DNA from: Typha latifolia
Lineage: Eukaryota; Streptophyta; Magnoliopsida; Poales; Typhaceae
Reading direction: 5' to 3'
Assembly (NCBI GenBank): GCA_019914945.1
Contig: CM034112.1
Coordinates: forward strand, 1,573,001 to 1,637,000
Length of the DNA: 64,000 nt
The position numbers and the translations under genes are program-made. Under the pieces are notes generated by a model. That model was given only the letters and a program-made list of their open reading frames with translations. It made no database searches and was not told where the DNA came from. Shown piece by piece: positions 15,767 to 27,837 of the stretch. Positions within the stretch are counted from its first letter, which is position 1. Every line of letters begins with the position of its first letter.

Positions 15767-18425
15767 AGAGTTAGTACGTCGGACTTTGAACTTAGAAAGA
15801 TAATCACCGGTAAAAGAGTTGGGAAAATAGTAATTAATCTGAGAACGAAGCTTCTCTCAAACGTGGTTTGCATATTAGTTTATTGCTATCTGTAGACATT
15901 TGGTCTCCAATGAGACCGTCGTTATGACGCCGGTGGTCTTCAACTACTATATTTAACTATATATGTAGACATTTTTTTAATCTTTATTGTCGTTGATATC
16001 CTATCAATAAATATTATTATTTAATCCATGCATTTTAATTTTAATTTAATTTTAGCTAATGGTGTTAAGATTATTGTGCACCTGTAGTTAATTTAATTTA
16101 TTAACAGTTGGTTAAAAAAATTAACCTCTAGATTTAAATCTACATAGGATGTAAAAAATAGGTGGTCCTTTAGAATAGAAACTAATTTTGTTTTCTCGTA
16201 ATTAACCCAAGATAAATTTATAATTGATTAAGAACGATATTTTTCAAGAGAAATCGTGATCCAGGTAGGCTCCTCCTCATCGATAAGGTTGATCAGAGAT
16301 GTAATTATACTCCATTTTATATACTTTTCAACGCATGCGTTTCGACGTAAGACGACTTGGAAAAGAAACGTTAATTCTAATCGTATTATTAAGAGTTTAC
16401 GATCAAACTAGCTCTGACTTTCTTTTTGTGTATGGAAATTGATCGATTCTATGCCTAATATTAAAGAGGTCTGTGTTTACTGTACCTATTAATAAAATTA
16501 ATATTTTATTTTTATATAAAAAATACTAATAAGTTCAACGATTATATTCATAAGTTAATAAAATAAATTTTTTTAGATAAAATATTGATAGATTGTTAAT
16601 GAGATCAATATTTTATGTATAAGAAGAAAATACTTAACTTGTTAGCATTTGAAACAGATAATGTTTAGCAATATATTCTAATTAATTTAGTTTAAAAAAA
16701 TCTAATTATTAATTAATCATTAATAATAATAAAAATTGCAGTCACGACCAGACAAGTAAACAACGTAGGAAAGTCTCCAACAACAACCAGTATGCATACT
16801 TAGAAAAATAAGAATAAAAATAATGATAATAAATTCCATAGTTTCCGATAAAGAAATATTGGTCATTTTCTCCGATCAGCTGAGTTGGATTCAAAGGCAT
16901 TTATACTCAAACCGGAAAACATGACAACATCTAGAGCACTGATACGATTGGATAAATAGATTAAATAGAAATTTATAAATTTTAAAAAGCATCTTATATT
17001 TTGCATTTATTATCTTTCATACTCTATAGACGATTTATTATTTAATACTTATATATTATTTTGAATAACCAAACAATTAATATTATTTTCTAAATAGGCA
17101 ATTGCTATATAAATAAGTTAAACCTTTGAATAAATATTTTACGATTAAAGTGACCTAATTTTAAAGTTAAATGAGATGTATTTTACTCGGAAGGAATTTA
17201 TTTTTATTTTATCAGCTGATGCTAGGTTAAAGTTATAGACGATTAAAATTTATAGTAAAAAAGAGAGAATAAATTACAAATAGCTTATTAGGGACGAGGT
17301 GCGAATAATAAAATTACTAATTTATAGGATGTCATTTAAAAATTTTATGAAATATAAATAGTCAAATGAGATCAACAATATATCATCATCAGTCAAAGAA
17401 AAGAAAACGAAAACGAAAGAATATCCATTGCTTTAAACGTGGCTATTGAAAGAGTGGAGCATTTTTCTTGCAATTGAGTCCCATTCTTTCGTCGTTGGTG
17501 GGCTTTTACCATGACTTATTCAAAAATCTCCAGTAAGAGGTAGTATAGATTTGCAAATAGATCCAAAGACACGAGTCTTTGCAACGAAAAGTAGTACATT
17601 TATGACTTGGGAAACTTAAGTTGTCTATCTCTAGTTACTCAGATTTGAGACTTTTCTTGCAAACTTTTAGTCACCTTTCTTGAATGGTCAACATCTCAAT
17701 CTCAGTCTGGCTGTCTACTATGCTTAAGAGGTAATATTGTAGCACTTGTGCTTTTTGGTGCAATTGAAATGAGGAGTTGTCTAATTAGATAATATGGATA
17801 ATTACATCTCATAACCTACTAACCATTATTCACACATTTTGAGGCCTTTTTCTTGGACCTTATTGTTTGGAAAAACACTGCAAACTAACTGGTACCAAAA
17901 GATAAATATTAGTCGAACTTGTTTTTAATTTAAAAATTAGCATCTTGTCTTCTATTTGTATTTTTTATTATTACACATATATAGTCTATTATTATATTTT
18001 TTTTATGAACACTTAGAACTTATGACCTATTATGAATTGAAACATTTTCTATCATTGCATTATAGTGTCGGTTATAATAGTGTCGGGTATAGTGCGGGTG
18101 CAATCAAGCCAAGCTTTGACAAGACTTAGTTCGAACTAAATGAGTCAATTACCTAATAATTTTTAGCCTAAATTGAGTCTGTTCAAGCTAAATGAAGTTT
18201 AAATCAAGTCTGGAATTAGGCTTTAGGTTCTAATTTTTAACTCCAAACCTTAGGAGCATTTAGATCTTAATCTAAAAGTACATATTAATCACAAGTTATA
18301 TAATATTAATTATTTAGTTTTGAGTTTTATCGAGCCTGCTTAAGATGAAACTAAGTTTAAAATTAGTTACAAACTTATTCCTGTCTGCATAGTCTAGACA
18401 TATGCGTCAGAACGTGCGCCAAGGT

Positions 18426-18530
18426 ATTAATTTTGTACATCTAATTGTCTTAATTGCATTATTAATTTTGTAAATATAATTATCTTAATTGCATTATTAA
18501 TTTTGTACATATAATTGTCTTAATTGCATT
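18426..18530. repeat. 35-bp tandem repeat, three copies
   Basis: Three adjacent 35-bp units start at 18426, 18461 and 18496. Each begins ATTAATTTTGTA and ends TTAATTGCATT. The units differ from one another by only a few substitutions, which indicates recent tandem expansion. Confidence 0.95.
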
Positions 18531-18647
18531 ATAGTGTAATCAATTGACTGACACACGTCCAACATCACGGTGGGACATACTCTATTTCCATCTTTTTTTG
18601 GCCTAATTATGGGGAAAATATAGAGATAAGAGAGCTTGTTTAAATTC

Positions 18648-18650
<3 letters not shown>

Positions 18651-18678
<28 letters not shown>
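18651..18678. repeat. (TA)14 microsatellite
   Basis: Uninterrupted TA run in the intergenic region downstream of the GASA gene. Confidence 0.95.
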
Positions 18679-18682
<4 letters not shown>

Positions 18683-19181
18683 TATACATATATTGCAATT
18701 CTAACATTATATTCACTTGTTCACGCACAAAGTTATCAACGGACACCAGTCTGGTGCTCGTTGCTTCCCTTACAAATCTGGCTTGATTGCTAAAGCCATT
18801 GCAATTAAGGAAGGATTGAGTAGCATTGCATGTCTGGATTAAAAGTAATTGTTTTGTGTTGGTTATTACCATCATTGAAGATATTAAAAATCTAATTAAC
18901 AATTTTAAAAATTATAAAATTACTTAAATTTTTAGGTAAGCGAATGGAGCTGCAGATTGACTTAAGTGTAAAATAAGAGCTTAGACTTGGGATGTACTTC
19001 GTAACGAGAGTTACCCTTCTGCACTGCAATTCAATTCAGCTCTTAATATAGTCTTTTATTTTAAAAGAAAAACATACACGTGCATAACTTAGCACAGATC
19101 GTTCGTACTAAAGTAGTAGTAACAAGGCAAAGCAAAGCAAATATACACATGAACCTCTTTCTCAAAGTCTCTTTTTAAGTC

Positions 19182-19826
19182 TCAAGGGCATTTCCTTTGT
19201 CCTCCTCGTGTAGTAATGGCAGCATAGCAAGGGCACATCTCGTAGTTCCCATACGTGCCAGGTGGCACGCAGCTGCACTTTTTGCAGCAAGACCCACAAG
19301 CCCTCTTGCAAAGATTGGGCCTCGACGACAGCTTGCATCTTTCCGCGCAGGACCCTCCGCAATCTGATAATGACACAAACTTAGTTTGCCCTTTTTGCAA
19401 TTCAACCCCTTAAACTTCCAAAAAATAGGAAAACACGTACAAAACAACCATTTATTTTAGTTATTACTATTATTATTAACACCCTACATTTTTATTTATT
19501 ATCTATAGAACACACTAAGTTATATTAAATCTAACAACTGCTATTGGGTATTACGGTCATTACGATAATGTATTAATGATAATAATAATAAAAAACTAGG
19601 GTGAAGTGATCACGCTTACCCATATTGGCGGATCCTCCATCCATTAACTGCAAGTAATAAACTCCATTAGTTAGATCCTAAGAACAGAAACAAAGATTTT
19701 ATAGCAAAGTGTTTGGCTAATTACCATTTGGGTATTGAACATCACTCGGCGAGATTCTACGAGGGAAATGGCGAGGAGGAGGAAGAGGAGGAGAGAAGTA
19801 AGAAGAACTCGAGAAGAAGAAGCCAT
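19182..19826 (-). CDS. GASA/Snakin cysteine-rich secreted peptide
   Basis: A gibberellin-regulated (GASA/Snakin) family peptide, secreted, with roles reported in growth and defence signalling. Three exons, 19725-19826, 19620-19647 (28 nt) and 19182-19363, encode 103 residues. Residues 1-25 (MASSSRVLLTSLLLFLLLAI onward) form a signal peptide. A short variable stretch leads into a 60-residue GASA domain from DCGGSC to QRKCP. All 12 conserved cysteines are present, including the CGSCC and CSCVPPGTYGN motifs. The small middle exon and phases fit the usual GASA gene layout. The ATG is the only one that supplies the signal peptide. Hormone response and tissue cannot be inferred. Confidence 0.95.
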
Positions 19827-19865
19827 GATTCTATCTATAGAGGAAGAAGGTGTGTGCGTTCTCTG

Positions 19866-19873
19866 TATATATA
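19866..19873 (-). promoter_or_regulatory. Candidate TATA box of the GASA gene
   Basis: TATATATA lies about 40 nt upstream of the GASA start codon. Normal spacing would leave a leader of only about a dozen bases, so either the leader is very short or another element is used. Confidence 0.4.
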
Positions 19874-19875
19874 AC

Positions 19876-22307
19876 GAAGAAGAAGGATCGATACTACTCG
19901 TGACTAGCTCGTGAGTAGAGCATTCAAGAAGAGGTAACGTTTTACGTTTTTATATACAACTCAAAAGGATCATGTAGATAAGCTTCATAGCTTTATTTTA
20001 TATATATACATATATATAATCATCGCCATTGGAATGGGTTACAGCTAAGGACATAGCTGGTGGACTCACGAAGCTTCTTGCTTTGGAGTTGGGGCCTTGG
20101 GGGCTAGTAGAATAGTGCACACCTTTTGTATTGGTTGTGATATAAAGTTAGAAGTGGCACTTCTTTGGGTTTATAACTTTAGTCATGTTCAACTTTAGTA
20201 ATAAATTTTTTTTTTAAATTTTAAAATACTATTCTTTATTCTAGAATAATAAGTAAATACCATAATAATTTTCTTATAAAATATAATTTTTTTAATCAAA
20301 ATTATATGTAATATTATATACTAACTCAATGACTAATTTATCTTTAAAATCTATCTCATCAACCTATTTTATATCTAAGTATTTCTAATAATTTTATAAA
20401 AAATAAAGTATTTTCATCTTTTAATTTACTTTATATCATATTAAATATAATTATTATACCCTCATTTTAGAATATAAGTGAATATAAAAATAATTATTTT
20501 TAAAATAAATAACTTATTTTAATAATAATAAAGAAGAATATCTCTTTTATAATTAACCTTATTTCTAGAGTAGACTAAGCCTTATATAAAAATATGGGAT
20601 GAACTTTATGCTCAACTCTAAACTAACCATTATATGGGGTTATGGGTATAAAACTATAAACTAATCCAACCAAAATCTGGGCCATTGTTAAAAACACTTA
20701 GGAATGGGTCTGGGCCCATATGTCATGGGCCAAGTGTATTAATGGACAATGTACTTGCAATAGGGACAAGCAATCAATTGAATAAAATGGCTCTCTTTCT
20801 TTTGAAAATGAAAGAGCTCTATACTTCACTCCTTTCAAATATTTCTCATTTCTAAAGTATGAAGATTTTAAACAACTACCTATCCTTCCAAACCTCTCTT
20901 GATCTAAGCATGTTGGGAAAACCTTTACCTTATTCATGTGTCTTCCAAAGATTAAAGTATATATTTTTCCTCTCTTGCCTGAGCATTGGGTAGTCTCTCC
21001 TCTGCCTGAATTGCAACATTTTTCCTGAACCGATCTCTCACCTGTTCTACCAATGCAATTAAAGCCTTGTTAGCGATAATTCACAGACAGATCTGAAATA
21101 ATATCTTAAATCCATCCCATAAGCTATGGAAAATATCATTTAATTTAATTAAAAAATACTTTAGCTCTTAACCCGAGACCAATATGAATGCTAGGCTCTA
21201 GTAGACGAAATCTTGTTAACTCGGAATGACCTCCGAGTCATATTCAAATTTTTTTAATTTTTTTTTTAATTTTTAAATCTTCTAACTAACATCCTTCCTT
21301 GAAAGGCTCACTCTCTTGGGGTTCCAACGTTCCGCACCCCAATTTAACCGGAGTAATCGGACCCTCCAATACCTATTTTATAAGCACCCGGTATTTTTGA
21401 CCCACATAAGAAGAGCACGAGTGGGACCCGGACGTCAAAGGGTTTCTTAGTACACACGTGGAGGAACTTCAAAAAATTTCTCTCTGTTTCTTTTATGTAG
21501 CAATCATTGTTATATTCTCACGTTGAATATAACGCCCCCTGATCATCCGTTTGGAAGAATATCTCTGCTGGTCTTGATAGAGGTACTTTTCAAAGTCCCC
21601 AAATAACTTATTAGCTCTGGAAATTAGTGTTATTGTAGTAGCACTTGGAATTATAAATGTATTTTAAATATTTTTTTTTTTGATAGTTTGTTAGTTAGTA
21701 AAATTAATATTTTCATAAAATTGATCTGTTAGGTCCCATTAGATTTCATCAATTTAATACCAATAAGACGATCATATTTTATTATAAAAATAGTTGTTAT
21801 TTTTTTATTATACATTGTTCACAAAGTTTTAACAAAGTGATTTATTTATCTATTAGCGATTAAATTTTTTTATAGATATTTAAGAACAGTGTGATATATA
21901 CACGAATAAGCTATAATCCATGAAAGATAGTCGATATAATTTATTTTGCTATATTCTGATTGATAAAAAAAAAATTGTACATATTCGAAGACCGTTGTAT
22001 TAGTAGATGCAGGAAATATGAAAAATGGAGAAGAAAAGTAAAATGTGTATAGATTGAGTGGATTTCATAAATATATGACAAAGGGGACATTGTAGGGTGC
22101 CCAAGACTTTATTCTACAATCCATCCTATTTTATCCTACCCACGTAAATAGATATCGAGATTCCCAAGAAAGACCAGCCGATAGCTGTTGAGATTCCCGA
22201 GGATAGAGGAATAAGCAACCCCCCGCTTCCCCACTCTTCTCTCAACCTCCCCTTATTCCACCCCTCTTATTCTATCCCTACTTTCCCGGATAACATCATC
22301 ACTCGCA
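19876..22307. other. Divergent intergenic region between GASA and YSL B
   Basis: About 2.4 kb between two divergently transcribed genes, so it should hold both promoters. The part at 20.2-20.6 kb is extremely AT-rich. No TATA box for YSL B is convincing. The 5' leader of YSL B is probably pyrimidine-rich sequence from about 22220. No other gene seen. Confidence 0.55.
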
Positions 22308-25010
22308 ATGGAGGACACCACCGAGAAGAAGGCAGCCGACGAGCAGGGCCGCCTCGTCCCCGACGACGAGAATCACAAGGCGGTCCCATTGGCGGAGGAC
22401 CGCGGCGCCGATCTGCGGCGGAGATCGCCGAAGGACCGGGTACCGGACGGCGGAGATGGGCCGAGCGAGGAAAGGGGCGGCGAGGAGGCGCTTTCGATCG
22501 AGAGGGCGTTCGACGGGGAGAAGGTGCCGACGTGGAGGGAGCAGTTGACGATGCGGGCCTTTGCGGTGAGCTTACTCCTGGGGGCGATGTTTAGCGTCAT
22601 CGTGATGAAGCTTAACCTCACCACCGGTATCATCCCCTCCCTCAACGTCTCTGCGGGCCTCCTCGGCTTCTTCTTCGTGCGCACCTGGACGAAGGTTCTC
22701 GAGAAGTGCGGTGCGCTTAAGCAACCTTTCACCCGCCAGGAGAACACCGTCATTCAGACCTGCGTCGTCGCCTGCTCCGGCATCGCCTTCAGCGGTAACC
22801 TCACTTCCTTCCTCTACATAATAACCTCTCCTTTTTAAATTTTTTTTTTCAAAAGAGCCCCTCGGGAAGCTAAATTTCCAACAACGATCTTCTTCAGGGG
22901 GTTTTGGAAGTTACCTTTTCGCCATGAGTGAGACCATTGCGAAGCAATCGACAGAAGCTAACGATGCACAAGACATCAAGGATCCAAAGTTAGGATGGAT
23001 GATTGGTTTCCTCTTTGTTGTTAGTTTTCTTGGGTTGTTCTCCCTTGTACCCCTGAGAAAGGTATACAGATTTCCTACCAAGATACAATTGTTCATATAT
23101 AGTAGTAATCTACAATGAGCTTATTTGATTTTTCTTTTTCTTTTTTGTTTTCTTCAGATCATGATCATTGACTACAAGTTAATATATCCCAGTGGCACTG
23201 CTACAGCTCACCTGATTAATAGCTTCCACACTCCCCAGGGTGCTAAATTAGCCAAGTAACATCAAATATTCTTAAAAGTCACAATTTTATTTGTTCGTTT
23301 ACATTATATCTGATGCATTGTTATCTCAGGAAGCAAGTGAAAACATTGGGCAAGTTTTTCCTGCTAAGCTTTTTCTGGGGATTTTTCCAGTGGTTTTATA
23401 CCGGCGGCGATGACTGTGGATTTCTAGCCTTTCCTTCATTAGGACTTGAAGCTTATCGAAACAAGTAATTACTACAAACCCCTCAATTTTATTGTGACTA
23501 CCTTCTAATGCTATGTACAAGTAATTTCCTCTATGCAATTCCAATTGTATAGCAATTTATTTCTTAAATAGAAACGTAAGTATGTAACACTAAAGAATGA
23601 AACTTGAATTGCTGATCTGACTCACTTTGATGCAGGTTCTATTTTGATTTTTCAGCAACTTATGTAGGTGTTGGAATGATTTGTCCATACCTTGTTAACA
23701 TCTCTGTTCTTTTGGGAGGCATAATCTCATGGGGAATCATGTGGCCTCTGATAGATGCAAAGAAAGGTCACTGGTACTCGGCAGATCTGCCTTCCACCAG
23801 TCTTCATGGTTTGCAAGGCTATCGGGTAATATGCAAAAAATATTGCATTTCTAGACTAAATTATGTTTTCTAAGCCATAGAATTTATTTGCTGAATTCAG
23901 GTCTTCATAGCCATTGCCTTGATCCTTGGTGATGGCCTCTACAACTTCTTCAAGGTCTTAGGCCGCACAATCTCTGCATTCATGTCCCATGTACGAGGCA
24001 AAGGCAGAGCAACTGTACCATTCTCAGAAGAAGGTAGCCTCATCAATGTCTCAATGTCATTCGATGACCGCCGTCGTACTGCGCTCTTTCTCAAGGATCA
24101 GATCCCAAATCCAGTTGCATTTGGGGGCTATGTCGCCATTGCTGCTGTCTCCATTATAACTCTCCCTCACATCTTCCCTCAACTGAAATGGTACTATGTC
24201 CTGATCACATACATCATTGCGCCAGTTCTAGCCTTCTGCAATGCATATGGTTGTGGTCTTACAGACTGGTCCCTTGCCTCAACTTATGGTAAGCTTGCGA
24301 TCTTCACCATCGGTGCATGGGCTGGAGCTGCCCATGGTGGTGTTCTCGCTGGTCTAGCGGCATGCGGTGTCATGATGAGTATTGTGTCTACTGCTTCAGA
24401 TCTTACTCAGGACTTCAAGACAGGGTATATGACATTGGCATCTCCAAAGTCTATGTTCATTAGCCAGGTGATTGGCACTGCCATGGGCTGTGTCATCGCC
24501 CCTTCAGTCTTCTGGTTATTCTTCAAGGCCTTCAAAGATATCGGCATTCCTGGAACAGAGTACCCATCACCGAACGCGCTTGTTTATCGTAACATGGCAA
24601 TACTTGGAGTTGAAGGATTCTCCTCGTTGCCAAGGCACTGTCTTACACTTTGTTACATTTTCTTTGCTGCTGCTGTTCTCATTAACTTGATAAGAGATGC
24701 TGTGGGGAAGAAAGTGGCGAGGTTTATCCCTTTACCGATGGCGATGGCAATACCGTTCTATTTGGGAACTTATTTCGCAATTGATATGTGTATAGGAAGC
24801 TTAATCTTGTTCGTGTGGGAATGTGTGGACAAGGTGAATGCTGCTGCATTTGCACCTCCTGTGGCTTCTGGATTGATATGTGGTGATGGAATATGGACTT
24901 TGCCACAGTCAGTGCTTGCCCTTGCAAAGGTAAATCCACCGATTTGTATGAAGTTTTTGTCAAGGAGGATGAATAGCAAAGTCGATGATTTCCTCCAAAC
25001 TTTGAATTAG
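22308..25010 (+). CDS. Yellow Stripe-Like metal-nicotianamine transporter (copy B)
   Basis: Paralogue of the YSL at 9488-12873, facing the opposite way. Six exons: 22308-22794, 22898-23061, 23158-23255, 23330-23464, 23636-23825 and 23901-25010, giving 727 residues. Exons 2 to 5 have exactly the same lengths as in copy A (164, 98, 135, 190 nt). The last exon is continuous through [15 protein letters not shown], where copy A has an intron. The hydrophilic N-terminus is about 50 residues longer and acidic ([16 protein letters not shown]). OPT/YSL landmarks are all present: [70 protein letters not shown] and [19 protein letters not shown]. All introns are GT-AG. It probably carries metal-nicotianamine complexes across a plasma or internal membrane; which metal and which membrane are not determinable. 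Confidence 0.94.
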
Positions 25011-25600
25011 CAGTTGAGCTGAAGAATAAATTGATATAGTTTGAATTAGCTATATCTTGATTTAGTGTTTAGAAGAATAAGCATAGAGTGAACCGTTCAA
25101 GTGGGAATTATTGTTCCTTGTATGCTGAATTTGTATTTAATCTTCCTGATGAATATTTTGTAATGAAATAGTTTTTTTCCTCTACCTACCAGAGATTCTA
25201 CTTTCATTTGTCCAATCAAATGTTGGCGTTTGAACTGAATTGTTTAGAAGGATGAATTGCTATCTTAACCTTTCATTTTTCTCCCAAAATTTTAATTAAC
25301 GAGCGTGCTATAAAATAAATTAAGAAAGTTATAAATTAGTATGCAGAAATCTTTGCGAGATTGTAACTAATTAGTAGGTAACAACTTAATGGCAATTGCA
25401 ATTAAAAAAATATCTTCACAATTTTATTTCTGTTTTGTGGGAGGAAAAGGAAAGAGGGTATAATAAGCAAATTATTTAATAAAATCATTAGTTTTAATCT
25501 TACCAACTGTCCCTTCCTGTAACAAATTATATGAGGTATAATTTATACTTCCCAAATTCCTCTCAAGATCAATTAACGCAAAAAAAGCATTTTTCATATT
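25011..25600. other. 3' flank of YSL B
   Basis: 3' UTR of YSL B followed by AT-rich sequence up to the MIR396 relic. No gene recognised. Confidence 0.6.
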
Positions 25601-25609
25601 TACAATATT

Positions 25610-25870
25610 CCAATTACAAGTGGAGCCACCAAAATTTAGCTCTCTCCTCATGCATAAATATAAATTTATTGAAACAAATATCCTTATACTTCTCGCATTT
25701 GATCACAAGATCTGTTCATGCTTTCCATGATCTTTTTTTTAATAACCAACAACAACAAGGCATGATTTTAAATTGACATGGAGGATTTTTAAGACTGTCC
25801 GAATCCATCTCAACGAGATCTGAAAGCAATCAATGATGCAGGTTGAAAGAAATCAGTTTTTTTTATAATT
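25610..25870 (-). pseudogene. Decayed MIR396-like relic
   Basis: This stretch resembles the region around the 3' arm of the intact precursor at 25.98-26.14 kb, in the same orientation. Shared blocks in order: a TTACAA...GGAGCCA..AAAATT block (25612-25640 against 25879-25905), then GATC..TTCATGCTTTCCAT against GATCTGGCCATGTTTTCCAT, then AACCAACAACAACAAGGCA against AATCAACAATAAGGCA. The arm that should read ACTTTCTCAAAC is replaced by a T-run (25731-25740). A weak match to the opposite arm lies at 25839-25856 (GGTTGAAAGAAATC). It looks like an old tandem copy whose hairpin no longer pairs. Aligned by eye only. Confidence 0.45.
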
Positions 25871-25977
25871 GAAAAGGTTACAATTAGAACTGGAGCCATT
25901 AAAATTCAGCTTTTAAATCTATCAAAATATCAAAAGAGAAAGGCAAACAAACATACCTATATTTCTTGAAATTGATA

Positions 25978-26150
25978 GCACGATCTGGCCATGTTTTCCA
26001 TAGACTTTCTCAAACAATCAACAATAAGGCAATACTTCTTTCACCTCATCTTCCTTGAGATTTATCCAAGAAGGTTACAGTAAAAGAAGCAAAAACCATA
26101 TAAGTTCACTGTTCAAGAAAGCCTGTGGAAAGCATATCCATAATCTTGTT
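25978..26150 (-). ncRNA. MIR396: MIR396 precursor, copy A
   Basis: Minus-strand hairpin. The 5p arm at 26109-26129 reads, on the minus strand, the 19-nt core TCCACAGGCTTTCTTGAAC followed by AG. The 3p arm lies at about 25993-26016. Pairing the arms by hand gives about 26 consecutive positions with two mismatches and a few G-T pairs, separated by a loop of about 90 nt. The inserted G (CAGGC in place of CAGC) is the form known from monocot miR396d/e/f. miR396 guides cleavage of growth-regulating factor (GRF) mRNAs. Position 20 is A instead of the usual T, outside the seed. A TATA box (26291-26298) lies upstream. Folding was not computed. Confidence 0.85.
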
Positions 26151-26290
26151 CTTCTCCGCAACCAAAGTAGAGTGCGAAGATCTAAAACCTACCACTAAAA
26201 AAATAAAGGAAAGTAGAGAGAGATAGAAGAGGAGAGAGAAGGATAAAGTTTTAGTGTGAGGGTGAGAAGCAAGAGTTGGGCCGACCCCTC

Positions 26291-26298
26291 TTTAAATA
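26291..26298 (-). promoter_or_regulatory. TATA box of MIR396 copy A
   Basis: TATTTAAA on the minus strand, about 160 nt upstream of the mature miR396 arm. It would start the primary transcript near 26262. Polypurine sequence follows in the expected leader. Confidence 0.6.
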
Positions 26299-26376
26299 GA
26301 GGAAGGGGGAAAAATAACCAACTGCACGAAACTGACGGTAACTGACCACTTTACCGGGGGTCGCGTACCCTAACTT

Positions 26377-26390
26377 CCCACACGTGTGGG
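26377..26390. promoter_or_regulatory. Palindromic G-box upstream of MIR396 copy A
   Basis: CCCACACGTGTGGG is a perfect 14-bp palindrome centred on CACGTG, about 80 bp upstream of the copy A TATA box. CACGTG cores bind plant bHLH (PIF-type) and bZIP factors. The regulatory role is inferred from motif and position. Confidence 0.5.
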
Positions 26391-26939
26391 CAGCCAATGA
26401 CGAGACGCCGTGTTTCAATGTACCGGTTCGTACGTGATGAGACGCCCCATGGGAGGAGAAGTTTCGTGCAGCCGTGATTGGAGGCGGTTGTAAGAATGTG
26501 AGATTGGATTTGGTCAGGATTGGTTACCGGGTCCGAACCCGTTTGGCTAATTGCTGCATGTGCCAATTAGTAGTCCTCGGTTAAATTCTTTGTCCAGTTA
26601 TTATACTCATTAGAAAATTACTATCTACTATTTTACATAAGATTTTGTATCATAAATACTTATTTAAAGTGTCGTACTTAATTGCTTTAAAATATGCTAA
26701 TTTAAACTGGCTAATCAGTAGTTAAAACTCATCTGTCCATGACAGAGGTTTCATAAATTTTCCATAACAACGCTATATACTATTTGAGCTTGTTGGATTC
26801 ATTTCTTAGAAGAATCATCCTAATTATCTAATCTATCCAAAAAAAAAAAGCGTACCATTTTTCTACTTGAGTCATAGTTTAGGGATCATAAAAAAAATAA
26901 AAATGTTCTAATGTCAATTTAAAGTAGATTTGATGAGCA

Positions 26940-26986
<47 letters not shown>

Positions 26987-27837
26987 ACTAAATAAATAAA
27001 ATAGGCCAAGGAGATGAAGATCTCAGTTATTTGTCGCAATTTGAGAAAGGCTTTCTTGTGGTCCTTTTGGCTTTCTTTCGCTCTCAACCCATGTGTTGGT
27101 TAAACTATCTCTAATCGATTCACTTTATTTTGTGCCTTTCCTACCTCTTTTCCAGCTCTTCTTGTCGGGCCATGCATGTGTTAGTTGCCCTAAACTCATC
27201 TACCATTATTCCATATTGTATATATTTTCTACGTTGAATAAATATTGCAACTTTAAGCTTAATTAGTGCTATACTAACTTTAAACTTTATTCTTATTCAT
27301 ACATATATTTGGCCGCAGTACTAGAATAGAGGAATAACAATCGGCGTTAAGTTAATAAAAAAAGATGCGGTAAACTTTCGTATTACAAGATGAGGTAACT
27401 GGGGATAGATGGATTAGTGGGCATCAATTAGTGTGGCAAAGAAGACAAAAAATAATTAAAAAAAATTCCTAGCATGGACCATTTGATTGTTCTTGAGCTG
27501 TAAAGGTGTCTCATTCCCTCTGTGAAAGATTCACATGAGCTTTCTCTGTCCTTTCTTCACATTCTCTCAGTTGTATCTTTCTAGTATCCCTGGCAACATT
27601 GCTCTTGCCGGTGCCATTGGAGGCAGCTAAAAGGAGCTCACATGCCCATTCCCCAAAAGAAACTATTCTTTTTCTTCCCCTCCCTTCGCCTTAATTTTAT
27701 TGCAAAATTTAATCATCTACACTTGTAAATTAACAATCTTCTCTAGACTAAAGTAATTAACATGAGCATTAATGAGAATAAAGACTGTATATATATATAT
27801 ATATCTCCAAACCTTATTGCTTTGGTAGCTCTTGTTG
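26391..27837. other. Spacer between the two MIR396 copies
   Basis: Contains the upstream region of copy A, a compound (CA)n(TA)n microsatellite at 26941-26986 and AT-rich sequence. No coding exon seen. Confidence 0.6.
26941..26986. repeat. Compound (CA)16(TA)7 microsatellite
   Basis: A CA run (26941-26972) passes directly into a TA run ending at 26986. Confidence 0.95.

Larger units (their letters stand above)
15770..19181. other. Long AT-rich intergenic region
   Basis: About 3.4 kb of AT-rich sequence between the AAE promoter and the 3' end of the GASA gene. It holds a three-unit 35-bp tandem repeat (18426-18530) and a TA microsatellite (18651-18678), listed separately. I found no convincing exon, RNA gene or intact transposon. 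Confidence 0.6.

Noticed and set aside
20180..20620. Possible MITE in an extremely AT-rich stretch upstream of YSL B
   Set aside because: I looked for terminal inverted repeats and target-site duplications and found only weak, interrupted matches not above chance for this composition.
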